From: Oleiphilus sp.
GTDB lineage: Bacteria; Pseudomonadota; Gammaproteobacteria; Pseudomonadales; Oleiphilaceae
Reading direction: 5' to 3'
NCBI GenBank assembly: GCA_006212045.1
Contig: PZPK01000005.1
Span: 1 to 64,000 of the forward strand
Length of the DNA: 64,000 nucleotides
In this document: one piece after another, positions 49,552 to 59,978 of the stretch
Position numbering within the stretch: the first letter of the stretch is position 1
Layout of the letters: each line of letters begins with the position of its first letter
The notes under the pieces: generated by a model
Database searches by the model: none
Told to the model about the DNA's origin: nothing
What the model saw: the letters and a program-made list of their open reading frames with translations, nothing else
Program-made: the position numbers and the translations under genes

Positions 49552-51654
49552 ATGAATAGAAACAGTGATACGCTTTTCCTCCTGATTCTGGAAAAGTCCC
49601 AGAATGATGCTGAAAAATTCGTCAGCCTGTTACGCAATGCCGGCATCCCTACCCGCGCCCAACAAGTGGAAGATGAAGAATCACTGGTGGCTGCACTTGA
49701 GGACAAAAACTGGGACATGTTTCTCGCGCGCGAGCAGGAAGCCGATTTTGATCTGAACCAGGCGCTGTCGCATATCAAAGACAAGGATCGCGATATTCCT
49801 TTTATCGTGCTCAGCGAGTCCTATGACGATGAAGCCGTTGTCGCCCATTTGCGTGCTGGCGCCAAGGACGTCATTCCTGTTGAGTATGACGCTCATATTG
49901 TCGCCGCGGTAAAAAGAGAGCTGGACAACCTCAACAATCGAAAGCGCCTGCGCCATCTTGAAGTCCAGATTCACGACGTTGAACACCGCTGTGAGTTACT
50001 GCTGGACAGTTCCAAGGATGCCATCGCCTATATCAATGATGGCATGCACATATACGCCAATGGCTCTTACCTGCAATTCCTCGGTTACGATGATATCGAT
50101 GAGATGATCTGTATTCCTGTGCTCGATACTTTCAACAATGAGGCACAGGAAAAGTTCAAGGAACTGTCAAAACAGTTCTATGACGATGAAGCATTTGATC
50201 CCATCGAAAATATCGAATGGGTCACCGTGCGCGAAGACGGCACTGAAATTCCGACCCAGCTAAGCCTTTCGGAAGCCAGCTATGACGGAGAAAGATGCCT
50301 GCAAATCATCATCAGGCCGCAGCAGGACAATGCCGAGCTCGAAGAAAAACTGAAAGAGATGAGTCAGGTGGACCTGGTGACAGGCCTATATAACCGCCCC
50401 TACTTTATGGAACACCTGAAAACGGCAAAAGAAAAAGCGCTCGATGATGCCCAGGCTCACGCCCTTTATTACATGACAATTGATCAGTTCCAGGAATTCA
50501 AGATGACTCTCGGAATTGCGGATACCGATGTCATATTGCGAGAACTGGCAGACCACATCAAATCCGAGATAGGCGAAGATGAAAGCAAGACGATTTCTCG
50601 CCTCAGTGATGATGTGTTCGCCGTGATCTGGCCATGCTCGGGTGTGGAAGACGCCCTTCAGGAAGGCGAGCTACTGCGAAAATCTGTCGAGGACCACCTG
50701 TTCGAGGTGGAGGGCAAAACCGTACAAGTGACCTTCAGTATTGGCGTAACCCTGATTACAGACAATGCGCCCGACATCAAGGATATTCTCGGCCGGGCAC
50801 AGGTCGCAGCAGAAGACGTACGCAAGCAGGAAGGACAGGATAAAGGCAACGGTGTTCATCTATACAAACCCAATCAGGAAAAAGTCATGGATGACCATGA
50901 CGTTGCCATTACCCTGATCGAACAGGCTCTGGACGACAACAAATTCAAACTCCTGTTTCAGCCCATCATCAGCCTGCGTGGGGAGTCCGAAGAACACTAT
51001 GAAGCTTTTGTCCGCATGCTGGACGAACAAGGCGAAGAAGTATCCCCTTATGATTTTCTGCCGCCCAGCGGACCATCACAGGTCGCCAACAAGATTGATA
51101 AATGGGTCATTCTGCAAACCGTAAAACACTTGAGCGAACACCGTTCACAGGGACATGATACCCGACTGTTTATCAACCTTTGTGGAGAAACCTTGCAGGA
51201 TCAGGCCTTCACGTCCTGGCTCAACGTAGCGCTGAAAGCAGCCAAGTTACCAGGCGACTCACTGATTTTTCAGCTTAGCGAATCCAACGCAATCACTTAC
51301 ATGAAACAGGCCAAGGAATTTGAGAAAGGTCTGCGTAGCCTGCAATGTAAATTCTCCATTAATCAGTTTGGTCGAGCCCTCAACCCCTTTAATATTTTCA
51401 AGCACCTGAGTCCGGACTACGTCAAACTGGAAGGTTCATTTACGCAGGGATTGCAAAAAGGGAATGAAGAGAAAGAAAACGTCAAGGAAATGATCCAGAC
51501 GCTCCAATCGATGGACAAGATGACCATCGTGCCTCTGGTGGAAAGCGCTGCTTTGCTGTCTACCTTGTGGCAGGCGGGTGTCAATTATATCCAGGGCTAT
51601 TATCTGCAGGCCCCTACCACCGAAATGAACTATGACTTTACCGAGGACGACTAG
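49552..51654 (+). CDS. fimX: FimX-like REC-PAS-GGDEF-EAL protein with degenerate catalytic motifs
   Basis: 'SRLSDDVFAVI' in place of GGDEF, 'YEAFVRML' in place of EAL, 'INQFG' in place of DDFG. Confidence 0.85.
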   Translation: MNRNSDTLFLLILEKSQNDAEKFVSLLRNAGIPTRAQQVEDEESLVAALEDKNWDMFLAREQEADFDLNQALSHIKDKDRDIPFIVLSESYDDEAVVAHLRAGAKDVIPVEYDAHIVAAVKRELDNLNNRKRLRHLEVQIHDVEHRCELLLDSSKDAIAYINDGMHIYANGSYLQFLGYDDIDEMICIPVLDTFNNEAQEKFKELSKQFYDDEAFDPIENIEWVTVREDGTEIPTQLSLSEASYDGERCLQIIIRPQQDNAELEEKLKEMSQVDLVTGLYNRPYFMEHLKTAKEKALDDAQAHALYYMTIDQFQEFKMTLGIADTDVILRELADHIKSEIGEDESKTISRLSDDVFAVIWPCSGVEDALQEGELLRKSVEDHLFEVEGKTVQVTFSIGVTLITDNAPDIKDILGRAQVAAEDVRKQEGQDKGNGVHLYKPNQEKVMDDHDVAITLIEQALDDNKFKLLFQPIISLRGESEEHYEAFVRMLDEQGEEVSPYDFLPPSGPSQVANKIDKWVILQTVKHLSEHRSQGHDTRLFINLCGETLQDQAFTSWLNVALKAAKLPGDSLIFQLSESNAITYMKQAKEFEKGLRSLQCKFSINQFGRALNPFNIFKHLSPDYVKLEGSFTQGLQKGNEEKENVKEMIQTLQSMDKMTIVPLVESAALLSTLWQAGVNYIQGYYLQAPTTEMNYDFTEDD

Positions 51655-51678
51655 CACCGTCAGTAAGGGTTAGCGAGC

Positions 51679-52233
51679 TCAGGTCAGGGGGAAAAACTGC
51701 CCAGCACTCCATATACCGGTTTGTCCGGTTTCGGTATTCTGTTCCGCAAGATCAGCCAACTCGTAGTATACCGGTCTTGCCAGACGCGCCTTAAGACTCG
51801 CTCTGACGAGCACATAGGGAATGGCATCACCCTGCGGCCCTTGCCTGAGTTCCAGAGGATGCTCCGCGTCCAGACTGAAATTGTCTGCAACGTTGGTCGA
51901 AAAATACACCTTTTGATTTCGGCCTGCCCCCTCAACATCCATCAAACGTACAACAAACGGGACATCCTCGACGGTAATTTTCATCTTCTCGGCGGGCGTT
52001 ACCAGCCAGTAACCGTCATCATCCTTGCGAAGAATCGTTGCAAACAGTCGCACGATTGCCTCTCGCTCCATCACGTCCCCCTGAAACAGCCATTGGCCCT
52101 TTCGGTCGATCGTAATATCAACTTCCCCGCTGCGCTCCGGGTGCCAGGTTTCAACCGGTGGGAGCGAATCGCCTTCCTTTATCAGCGCTCGGATTTCATT
52201 GGCAAAATTCGGTAGATCCAGTTTCATGGGCAT
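51679..52233 (-). CDS. DUF1285 protein
   Basis: 184 aa; 'PPVETWHPERSGEVDITIDRKGQWLFQGDVMEREAIVRLFATILRKDDDGYWLVTPAEKM'. Confidence 0.9.
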   Translation of the reverse strand: MPMKLDLPNFANEIRALIKEGDSLPPVETWHPERSGEVDITIDRKGQWLFQGDVMEREAIVRLFATILRKDDDGYWLVTPAEKMKITVEDVPFVVRLMDVEGAGRNQKVYFSTNVADNFSLDAEHPLELRQGPQGDAIPYVLVRASLKARLARPVYYELADLAEQNTETGQTGIWSAGQFFPLT

Positions 52234-52274
52234 GGTGTTGACCTGTCAGGGTGAGTGGGATTTTGGGTAGGAAA

Positions 52275-53222
52275 TCAGAGGCCTCGCTGCCATTCCTCTC
52301 TCAAACGAACAGTTTCTGGCCGGTAAATGGCGGCTTCCAGCTCATTCAGCAGGCGCTGTTTATCCTGCCCGAGCACGCCTTTGAGAGGCAGATAATTCGA
52401 GGCATGATCACTCCGGAAGATCGAATGTTCCAGCTCGAGGGCCTCGATGAAGGTATACAGTTCCTGGAACAACTGTCCTTGATCCATAGGCTCAAAATCT
52501 TCGAAGCCTGCACGAAAACGCGCCTCTCCCATTGGAAAACTCACAACCAGTGTGGAAACATAATCCGGTTGTGCTGCATTAACAGCCTTTGCCGAGTTAA
52601 GAGCATGTTGTCGCGAATACTTCTGGCCTCCAAGCCCGTTCAGAACCATCACCGAGGAGCGTAAACCTGCCTCCCGGATCTTGGTCAGGGCCGATACAGA
52701 ACTGTCGTAGGTTTCGCCCTTGTTAACCTTTTCGAGCACCGTATTGTCTCCTGATTCCAGACCAACATAGAGAATATCCAAGCCCAGCGCTTTTAGCTCT
52801 GCCAGATCCTCGACCGATTTTTTACCGATATTTCGCGGCAGGCAATAGGAGGAAACACGCTCAAGGTCCGGAAAACTTTCATTCAGCCAAAGCAGAATCT
52901 GCGTCAAGCGACGCACAGGGAGAATCATCGCGTCTCCATCGGCCAGAAATACCCTGCGAACACCCGGCACAGCGAGCGCCATCTGCTCAATATCGCGCCG
53001 AATGTCCTCGTCCTTGCGTGCTCTGAATTTTTTCTGTTCTTGCGTATACATTTCGCAGAACGTACATTGATTCCATGAACAACCATTGGTCACGGGCAGG
53101 ATAAAAGAACGGGCTTCGCTCGGCGGTCTGAATACCGGCTCGATGTAGCTAACAGGAAGATCAGTCATTTCGTGACACTCAATATCAAAGACTATGAGCG
53201 CATTATAGGTGCGGGGAGGCAT
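52275..53222 (-). CDS. Radical SAM protein
   Basis: 'PVTNGCSWNQCTFCEMYT' CxxxxCxxC cluster motif. Confidence 0.9.
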   Translation of the reverse strand: MPPRTYNALIVFDIECHEMTDLPVSYIEPVFRPPSEARSFILPVTNGCSWNQCTFCEMYTQEQKKFRARKDEDIRRDIEQMALAVPGVRRVFLADGDAMILPVRRLTQILLWLNESFPDLERVSSYCLPRNIGKKSVEDLAELKALGLDILYVGLESGDNTVLEKVNKGETYDSSVSALTKIREAGLRSSVMVLNGLGGQKYSRQHALNSAKAVNAAQPDYVSTLVVSFPMGEARFRAGFEDFEPMDQGQLFQELYTFIEALELEHSIFRSDHASNYLPLKGVLGQDKQRLLNELEAAIYRPETVRLREEWQRGL

Positions 53223-54378
53223 GGTGCAACATCTGGATGAACAGTATCTGGCGGAACAGTTTCCACAGGATCCGGAGCTTTGTTATCTGAATCACGCGGC
53301 GGTCAGCCCGTGGCCCAAGTGTGCGCAAGAAGCGCTCAATCAGTTTGCCCGTGAAAACGTTCTGAGAGGTGCCACCCACTATCCGGACTGGATGAAAATG
53401 GAAAACTCCCTGCGCCAACGCCTGTCAGCCCTGCTTGGCATCGAGTCTACAGAAGAGATTGCATTGGCAAAAAGCACGTCTGAAGCCTTGTCCACGATTG
53501 CATATGGACTGACCTGGAACGAGGGCGATGAAATCATCATCAGCAATCAGGAGTTTCCTTCCAATCGTATTGTCTGGGAATCCTTGGCTGATCAGAGCGT
53601 AAAACTGAAAATAGCCGATATTGACGCTTCCGATCCGGTTAAAGCAATCAACAGTCTGATGGGATCACGAACCCGCCTGGTGTCTATCAGTTCGGTCCAG
53701 TATGCCTCCGGACAACGCATGGATCTTCCGGCCTTGGCTCAGCTATGCAGAAAAAATCAGGTTCTGCTTTGTGTCGACGCCATTCAAAGCCTGGGAGCGC
53801 TGGCATTTGACCAAAACGAAATTCAGGCTGACTTTATTGTCGCTGACGGCCACAAATGGATGATGGCCGCTGAAGGTTTGGCCCTGCTATATGTCAAAAG
53901 CGATCATCTGCAATCACTTAAACTACACGAGTATGGCTGGCATATGGTCGCGCAGCGCGGTGATTATGATCGCCACGAATGGCGGCCGGCTGACGACGCA
54001 ACCCGGTTTGAGTGTGGCAGCCCGAACATGCTGGGGGCCTGTGTGCTGAATGCCAGTCTGGGACTGTTACTGGAGCTGGGAATCAAAAACATCGAACACG
54101 CGCTGCAAACCAGAATGCACTATCTGACAGAAAGGTTACAGGCGATTCCGGGCATCCGGATCCTGACGACACTGAACCCGGATCATCGCGCGGGTATCTT
54201 GACGTTTCTGCCTCCGGTCAAAGATCTGGTTCAGTTTCACAAATCACTGATGCGAGAACAGGTAATATGCGCGCACCGAGGCGGCGGCATACGCTTCTCC
54301 CCAGCCTTTTACACCCCACTCGAAACCATCGATCGCGCCGTAGACAGACTGGAAAGACTGATCAAAAGCAGCCCCTGA
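53221..54378 (+). CDS. Class V aminotransferase (cysteine desulfurase-like)
   Basis: 'CYLNHAAVSPWP', 'DFIVADGHKWMMAAEGLALLYV'; start choice uncertain (53209 or 53221). Confidence 0.88.
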   Translation: MVQHLDEQYLAEQFPQDPELCYLNHAAVSPWPKCAQEALNQFARENVLRGATHYPDWMKMENSLRQRLSALLGIESTEEIALAKSTSEALSTIAYGLTWNEGDEIIISNQEFPSNRIVWESLADQSVKLKIADIDASDPVKAINSLMGSRTRLVSISSVQYASGQRMDLPALAQLCRKNQVLLCVDAIQSLGALAFDQNEIQADFIVADGHKWMMAAEGLALLYVKSDHLQSLKLHEYGWHMVAQRGDYDRHEWRPADDATRFECGSPNMLGACVLNASLGLLLELGIKNIEHALQTRMHYLTERLQAIPGIRILTTLNPDHRAGILTFLPPVKDLVQFHKSLMREQVICAHRGGGIRFSPAFYTPLETIDRAVDRLERLIKSSP

Positions 54379-54433
54379 GGAGCCACGACTTTAAATTGTC
54401 ATCCGGATGCAACCAAGAGGCGTAACGGCAGGC

Positions 54434-54892
54434 TTAGACGCGCCAACTGGATTCAAGGGTCGCCAGACCTTCCGCCGGCATATCCACGTTCAGGCTCACC
54501 ATCTCGGATGTGGCAAAGGGGTGGGCGTCATAGACATGACCCGCACATAAATGACTCACCAGACAGCCGACCAGAGGCTGATGTGACACCATCAATAGCG
54601 AGGTGCTTTCCGGAAGCTCGTCCAGCGCTTTCAAGACTAAAGCAGGATCCGTATCCGGAGACAGAAAACGCTTGCTCTCTATCTGAACAGAAAGATGTTG
54701 CGCAAAGATTTCCGCCGTTTGCTGCGCGCGCAACAGTTCACTGCACCAGATTGTCGTGACTTCTGACAGGGTCGAAAGATGCTCGGTAACCTGCCTTTTG
54801 CAATCAGCCCTGCCGCGCTCTGTGAGTGGCCGAAGCCGATCCGATTTGGCATCAAAAGCCGCCTCACCGTGACGGACAATAAATAATCTCAT
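54434..54892 (-). CDS. sixA: Phosphohistidine phosphatase SixA
   Basis: 'MRLFIVRHGEAAFDAKSDRLRPLTERG'. Confidence 0.93.
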   Translation of the reverse strand: MRLFIVRHGEAAFDAKSDRLRPLTERGRADCKRQVTEHLSTLSEVTTIWCSELLRAQQTAEIFAQHLSVQIESKRFLSPDTDPALVLKALDELPESTSLLMVSHQPLVGCLVSHLCAGHVYDAHPFATSEMVSLNVDMPAEGLATLESSWRV

Positions 54893-54922
54893 GACACTGC
54901 CTGGCCCACACGGGTCATCGAA

Positions 54923-55231
54923 CTAGCTATCCTGAGTCGCGCTGGAAGTGGTGCTTTCATCCACTGGCAGTTCGGGGTCGGGCCAGCTTGAGAATGGGTA
55001 TGGTTTGGTATCCGAGCTGTAACTCAGAAAAGCCGCGATTTCCTTTACATACTGACCAAGGCTTGCGCCGAACTCCCGCAGAGTATTGCTCGGCTCCCCG
55101 GTAAACAGATTCAGTGCGGTTTGAATGATCGTAATGCCCAACAGTAACAATTCTGTGAAGCTGTAGATCACATAGAACAGAACCACATAAAGGATTCTGA
55201 TCAGTTTGTTTTCATTCGACTCTTCCATCAT
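54923..55231 (-). CDS. DUF4389 membrane protein
   Basis: 'KLIRILYVVLFYVIYSFTELLLLGITIIQTALNLFTGEPSNTLREFGASLGQYVKEIAAFLSY'. Confidence 0.88.
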   Translation of the reverse strand: MMEESNENKLIRILYVVLFYVIYSFTELLLLGITIIQTALNLFTGEPSNTLREFGASLGQYVKEIAAFLSYSSDTKPYPFSSWPDPELPVDESTTSSATQDS

Positions 55232-55276
55232 TCCCCCAGTCGGGCGTTGATTGTTGCCCGAGAAATCACTGCCTAC

Positions 55277-56305
55277 TCATATCTGGTCTTTCGGGAGCGT
55301 AAACTCCACATCAGAATTATGTTCTCCGGACATAAGCTGCCCGATCACCGTATGCAATGGCACTTTGTTGTATATTACCTGATACAAACCCTGCACTAAC
55401 GGCATGTATATATCCTGCTCATCTGCACAGCGCTTGACCTGTAACAGGGTATTCACCCCCTCAGCCACCTCACCCAGCTCGGCAACTGCGTCTTCCATGG
55501 TTTTCCCTTCTCCGAATGCATAACCAACACGATAGTTTCTGCTGAGCGGTGATGCACAGGTCGCAATCAAGTCACCGACACCTGCCAGCCCCAGAAAAGT
55601 CATGGGGTTAGCGCCTTGCGCAACGGCAAAACGTCCCATTTCAGCGAGACTCCTGGTTAACAGCATGGCTACGGTATTTTCGCCTAGCTGTTTGGCCGCT
55701 ACAATGCCGGCCATAATCGCATAAATATTTTTCAGCGCGCCGCCCAGCTCCACGCCTTGCACATCGGCATTGGCATAGACCCGGAAATAGGCGCAACCCA
55801 AAGCCTCCTGCACAGTCTGCCGCAATTCAGAGGACTCGCTGGCAATGACCGACGCCGTTAACTGGTGCAAAGCAATTTCCTTCGCCAGATTTGGACCACT
55901 CAATACACCCAGAGCGTTGCCGGGGAACTCGTCCCGCAACACATCACTCATCAGATTCAGGGTGCCGGGTTCGATTCCCTTGGTGGTACTGATCAGCATC
56001 TGAGAAGCCCTGATATAAGGCTTTGATTTCTGAACGACGGAACGAAAGGACTTGCTCGGAATAGAAAAGAATACCAGATCGGCCTGATCGAGGGCCTGTT
56101 CAAGATCTGTGAAAGCGCTCAGGTTCTGATGCAGTGACAGGTCCGGCAGATAACGCTGGTTTACACGTGTCTGCTCGATTGCTTGAGCCGCTTCACGACT
56201 ACGCATCCATAACCTGACATCATGACCATTTTCAGCGGCGATATTGGCTATAGCAGTACCGAAACTGCCACCACCCAGTACAGCAATCGCATTGCTTGTC
56301 GACAT
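55277..56305 (-). CDS. gpsA: Glycerol-3-phosphate dehydrogenase [NAD(P)+]
   Basis: '[29 protein letters not shown]', '[16 protein letters not shown]', '[18 protein letters not shown]'. Confidence 0.96.
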   Translation of the reverse strand: MSTSNAIAVLGGGSFGTAIANIAAENGHDVRLWMRSREAAQAIEQTRVNQRYLPDLSLHQNLSAFTDLEQALDQADLVFFSIPSKSFRSVVQKSKPYIRASQMLISTTKGIEPGTLNLMSDVLRDEFPGNALGVLSGPNLAKEIALHQLTASVIASESSELRQTVQEALGCAYFRVYANADVQGVELGGALKNIYAIMAGIVAAKQLGENTVAMLLTRSLAEMGRFAVAQGANPMTFLGLAGVGDLIATCASPLSRNYRVGYAFGEGKTMEDAVAELGEVAEGVNTLLQVKRCADEQDIYMPLVQGLYQVIYNKVPLHTVIGQLMSGEHNSDVEFTLPKDQI

Positions 56306-56356
56306 GCAGCCTTGTCTCTTGAATGGATTTGAATTTTCAGGGCCGGAGTTCGAGCC

Positions 56357-56869
56357 CTAACTGGCCTGTGAGGATACACCTTCTCGCATATCCAGTTCCA
56401 GTGCGCTGACCAGATCTTTAAATTGATCCCGGTTGTGCTCGTTCATGTCCATCAGCACTTTGTGGGCATCCAGGACATGCTCACGCAACTCAGCTTCTGA
56501 AACATCCTGAGGTGTAATCTCCTGCAGCTGCTCGTTCGTGAGGGCGGGCTCTTTGACGACAATGTAGAAGCTATCGAAGCCCATGGCCAGCAAGATACGG
56601 GTAATATCGGGGTTGGTTGAAACGACGGAGGGCAGAAAATGGCTCTTTGCTTTGGCTCGAATGGCCAGTTTTGCCAACAGCCCAAGCGTCGTGCTGTCTA
56701 TCAGCGAAGTCTCGCTCAGGTCGACCACAAGGCTCATGAAGTTCGGGTCTGTTACGATAGACTCAATGGAAGCGTCGATGGTTGAACAGAAATTCAACCG
56801 CACTTCTCCCACCAGCTTGAGAATGTAAACACCAGAGCTTTCAGCGAGTAATATTTTGCATACTGACAT
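56357..56869 (-). CDS. STAS-domain anti-sigma factor antagonist, RssC-like
   Basis: 'LVGEVRLNFCSTIDASIESIV', 'LVVDLSETSLIDSTTLGLLAKLA'. Confidence 0.85.
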   Translation of the reverse strand: MSVCKILLAESSGVYILKLVGEVRLNFCSTIDASIESIVTDPNFMSLVVDLSETSLIDSTTLGLLAKLAIRAKAKSHFLPSVVSTNPDITRILLAMGFDSFYIVVKEPALTNEQLQEITPQDVSEAELREHVLDAHKVLMDMNEHNRDQFKDLVSALELDMREGVSSQAS

Positions 56870-56914
56870 CTATTTTCTACTCTTCAGCCTTGTAAATTCT
56901 GCCAACCGTGGTCC

Positions 56915-58102
56915 TCATTGGTTGCCCCAGTTGGCGACATCACGTACCGTCAAAACAGCGATATCATCCGGCAGCTCGTCAACATTGTCCAAACCCAGTG
57001 ACGAAAGGAGCGATTCTATCCCCCGTTGCTCACTGCATACAACATCTAATAGTAACTTTTCTTTATCATTGAGTGATTTCCCCGCAATTACTTCCAGAAT
57101 TCCATCCGAAAATACCGTAATAGAGAAGCCTGGCTCCAGTGTGCGCTTGTAGACTTCAAACTCCGGGTCGGGAAAAAGACCCAGCGCTACACCCCGCCCC
57201 TCCAGATACTCGGCCTGTCCATGCTCTTTGAGAACCGGAACCGGAAAATGACCACCAATGGCATACTCCAAAACACTTGCCCTGCGATCAAGAAGGCCGG
57301 CAAATACGGTAATGTGCTTGCCGATATTGGATGCGTTCAGCTCCTGATTGATCCGTTTCAGAAATCGGGCAGGACACGTCAGTTCATCGCTGGAGCCACG
57401 CTTGTAGTTGCGCTTCAAACGCATGGTCAGGTTTTTCAAGAGCACGGTGACAAAGGCAGATGACGCTCCGTGGCCGGAAACATCTGCAAAATAGAAAATT
57501 GTGCGGGACGCATCCAGGTTGAAATAATCCAGAAAGTCGCCGCTCAGATACAAAGAAGGTTTGACGCAATGATCAAACTCCAGGCCCTGAATCACTTTTC
57601 CGGAATCCGGCAACATTTTTAACTGTATTTCCCGCCCGGCTTTCTGGTCAGTGCGCAATGCGTTGAGGCCTTCCCTCAGTTTGGAATTGCGTTCTTCCAA
57701 CTCCTGATGCAAGCGTTTGTTCAGCTTGTTGAGACGAATTTTGTCCAGAATGCCATGAATGACCTTATCGACATTATGAAAATCATCAATCGGTTTGAGA
57801 ATAAAGTCGGACGCACCTGCCCGTAAGCAGGCGACAACATCACCCGAGGTACCCACCTCCGACACGACCACAACCGGAGCCATCATTCGGTCGCTTTTAA
57901 TATAGGGGAGTTCTCGAACATGTTCATTGTCAAGATCAACAAAGACCAGAGAGGGGGGCTCATCCGCCTCTAGTAGAGAAGCATCATGCACGGTGCCGAC
58001 CTGCTGCACGTAATACCCGATCTGAGTCAGATACTCAGCCAATTGCCGCCGATCACTTTCATTGTGATCGATAACAAGTATGTAATCGGCTACATCAGAC
58101 AT
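56915..58102 (-). CDS. Response regulator with PP2C/SpoIIE phosphatase domain, RssB-like
   Basis: Receiver 'YILVIDHNESDRRQLAEYL' and SpoIIE 'ADVSGHGASSAFVTVLL', 'TVFSDGILEV'. Confidence 0.88.
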   Translation of the reverse strand: MSDVADYILVIDHNESDRRQLAEYLTQIGYYVQQVGTVHDASLLEADEPPSLVFVDLDNEHVRELPYIKSDRMMAPVVVVSEVGTSGDVVACLRAGASDFILKPIDDFHNVDKVIHGILDKIRLNKLNKRLHQELEERNSKLREGLNALRTDQKAGREIQLKMLPDSGKVIQGLEFDHCVKPSLYLSGDFLDYFNLDASRTIFYFADVSGHGASSAFVTVLLKNLTMRLKRNYKRGSSDELTCPARFLKRINQELNASNIGKHITVFAGLLDRRASVLEYAIGGHFPVPVLKEHGQAEYLEGRGVALGLFPDPEFEVYKRTLEPGFSITVFSDGILEVIAGKSLNDKEKLLLDVVCSEQRGIESLLSSLGLDNVDELPDDIAVLTVRDVANWGNQ

Positions 58103-58484
58103 TCACGGTACCTTTGTTAACAACACGACGCTTCTTTGAGTATAGGTCAAGTCACGCCTCTGCTGGTTCTGGTTTTCCTCAAACTACGTCCATGTCCAGT
58201 GGTTTACAATGTTACATCTGGCTATGCCCTGTAGATCGGCCTTTTGGGCTAGCCACGACTCACCTGAAAACGAATCTTATCGTCAGGCATTCAGCGCTTT
58301 TCACTCGGTATACCAAGCACAAAAAAGGCCAAGTATGCGTCGAGAGCCAAACCGGATAATCACCCCAGTGACAACAAACCTTTTCGTGCCGTCCGGATCA
58401 GGTTACTCTTGTCCCTGCTTATAGCTATAAAGCTAGTCTCAGGATTTAGAGTATTCACACTAATTTACGAATTGGAAGACCTGC

Positions 58485-59978
58485 TTGAAATTACTTGTTG
58501 ATGATCTGCTCGGCAACTATCACAAACTTGTGATGGATCCAGTCCACGGAGGCATCCCTCTGATGCGGCACGAAGTGGACATTATCGACCATCCGCTGTT
58601 CCAGCGTTTGCGCTTTATCTGCCAGAACGACATTTTGTCTCTGGTTTTTCCGGGTGCAACCCACTCCAGGTTTTTACACAGCATTGGCGCCATGCATGTC
58701 GGTGGACGCATGTTTATGGCACTCATCGAAAACTGCCTGAAAAGACGCAATCTGTCAGCAGAACAAACTGTTGATGGCGACACTCTGGAAGCCATCAGTT
58801 ATTTCAATCGACTGGTCAGATGTGCCTGCCTGTTGCACGACAGCGGTCATTGCAGTTTTTCACACCAGTTCAGCCGTACCAGAGCAATTCAGCAACTCCT
58901 GGCCAAAGAGGGCCGATGGCATCAACTCTGGGAAGGCGTCGAGGAAAGCGCCAGAATACAGCGGCATGAAGGCCCCTTGGAGCACGAGCATTACTCACTT
59001 CGTGTCGCCTACGAGATACTGAAAGATATTGCGCCTGGGCCACAATTGCCCGAGCTGATGGATATCGTGTGTCTGATGGAAACCAGTGATACTGAACCCA
59101 GCGCAGTTTTTTCAAGGCACTCGACATCCTTGATGAAGATCGTACGTAGCGAGAATGCAGGTACATTCGGCCCGGAAGCTTTCGAAAGCGGCCTGAAGAG
59201 CCTGCTTTCCCATCTGGTCTCAGGGGAGCTGGATGCCGACCGGGCAGATTATATGCTTCGTGACGGATTTCATTCTTCGGTCACAATCGGCGGCTTCAAT
59301 CTCGATCATCTGTTAAGCAACCTGCATCTTGGAATTTGCTCCCAAACCGGCTGGATGGGTCTGGCCATTGCAGAAAAAGGCGTCGGATCACTGGAAGACT
59401 TCGTCTACAGCCGGCACCAGATGTACCGGCAAGTCTATGCCCATAAAACGGCACAGGGCTTTGATTGGTTACTCAGAGCGGCAATGGAAGAAGTCATGGA
59501 ACAGAAGGAAATACTCCAGCACATAGATCAGTGCCTCGGCAACATCGAAAACTTCGGTTACCTGACGGACAATTATTTTTGGGAAGCGTTCAGGACACAT
59601 GCCCTGTCCCCCGGGATGACCAATGCGCGCTGCATTCTGAATCGTATTAAAATGCCCTATCTGGCGACACGTACCAATCTTTCGCAAGAGGAAGAGAACA
59701 CCTACAGGGCCTTCCTGGCTAAAGAAGAAGAGCTCCCGCAGTCTCACATTATCAGCTCCAGCATTACCGCCCGCTTCACCAAAATCAAAGACGACTTTTC
59801 AGACATCAAGGTCATGTATAAAGGCGAACCGGAACAACCCGACACGTTCAAACTCATTACCCAGACCAGCCAGTTTTTCACTAAGTTCACAGACGATCGA
59901 ATTACGCATTTCTACATTGACCCGGTGCAAACCGATAACACGCCCAATCATGAAGCCGGGGACCCAATCCGAACATGA
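58485..59978 (+). CDS. HD-domain phosphohydrolase (COG1078/SAMHD1-like)
   Basis: 'PLFQRLRFICQNDILSLVFPGATHSRFLHSIGAMHV', 'CLLHDSGHCSFSHQFS', 'GELDADRADYMLRD'. Confidence 0.93.
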   Translation: MKLLVDDLLGNYHKLVMDPVHGGIPLMRHEVDIIDHPLFQRLRFICQNDILSLVFPGATHSRFLHSIGAMHVGGRMFMALIENCLKRRNLSAEQTVDGDTLEAISYFNRLVRCACLLHDSGHCSFSHQFSRTRAIQQLLAKEGRWHQLWEGVEESARIQRHEGPLEHEHYSLRVAYEILKDIAPGPQLPELMDIVCLMETSDTEPSAVFSRHSTSLMKIVRSENAGTFGPEAFESGLKSLLSHLVSGELDADRADYMLRDGFHSSVTIGGFNLDHLLSNLHLGICSQTGWMGLAIAEKGVGSLEDFVYSRHQMYRQVYAHKTAQGFDWLLRAAMEEVMEQKEILQHIDQCLGNIENFGYLTDNYFWEAFRTHALSPGMTNARCILNRIKMPYLATRTNLSQEEENTYRAFLAKEEELPQSHIISSSITARFTKIKDDFSDIKVMYKGEPEQPDTFKLITQTSQFFTKFTDDRITHFYIDPVQTDNTPNHEAGDPIRT

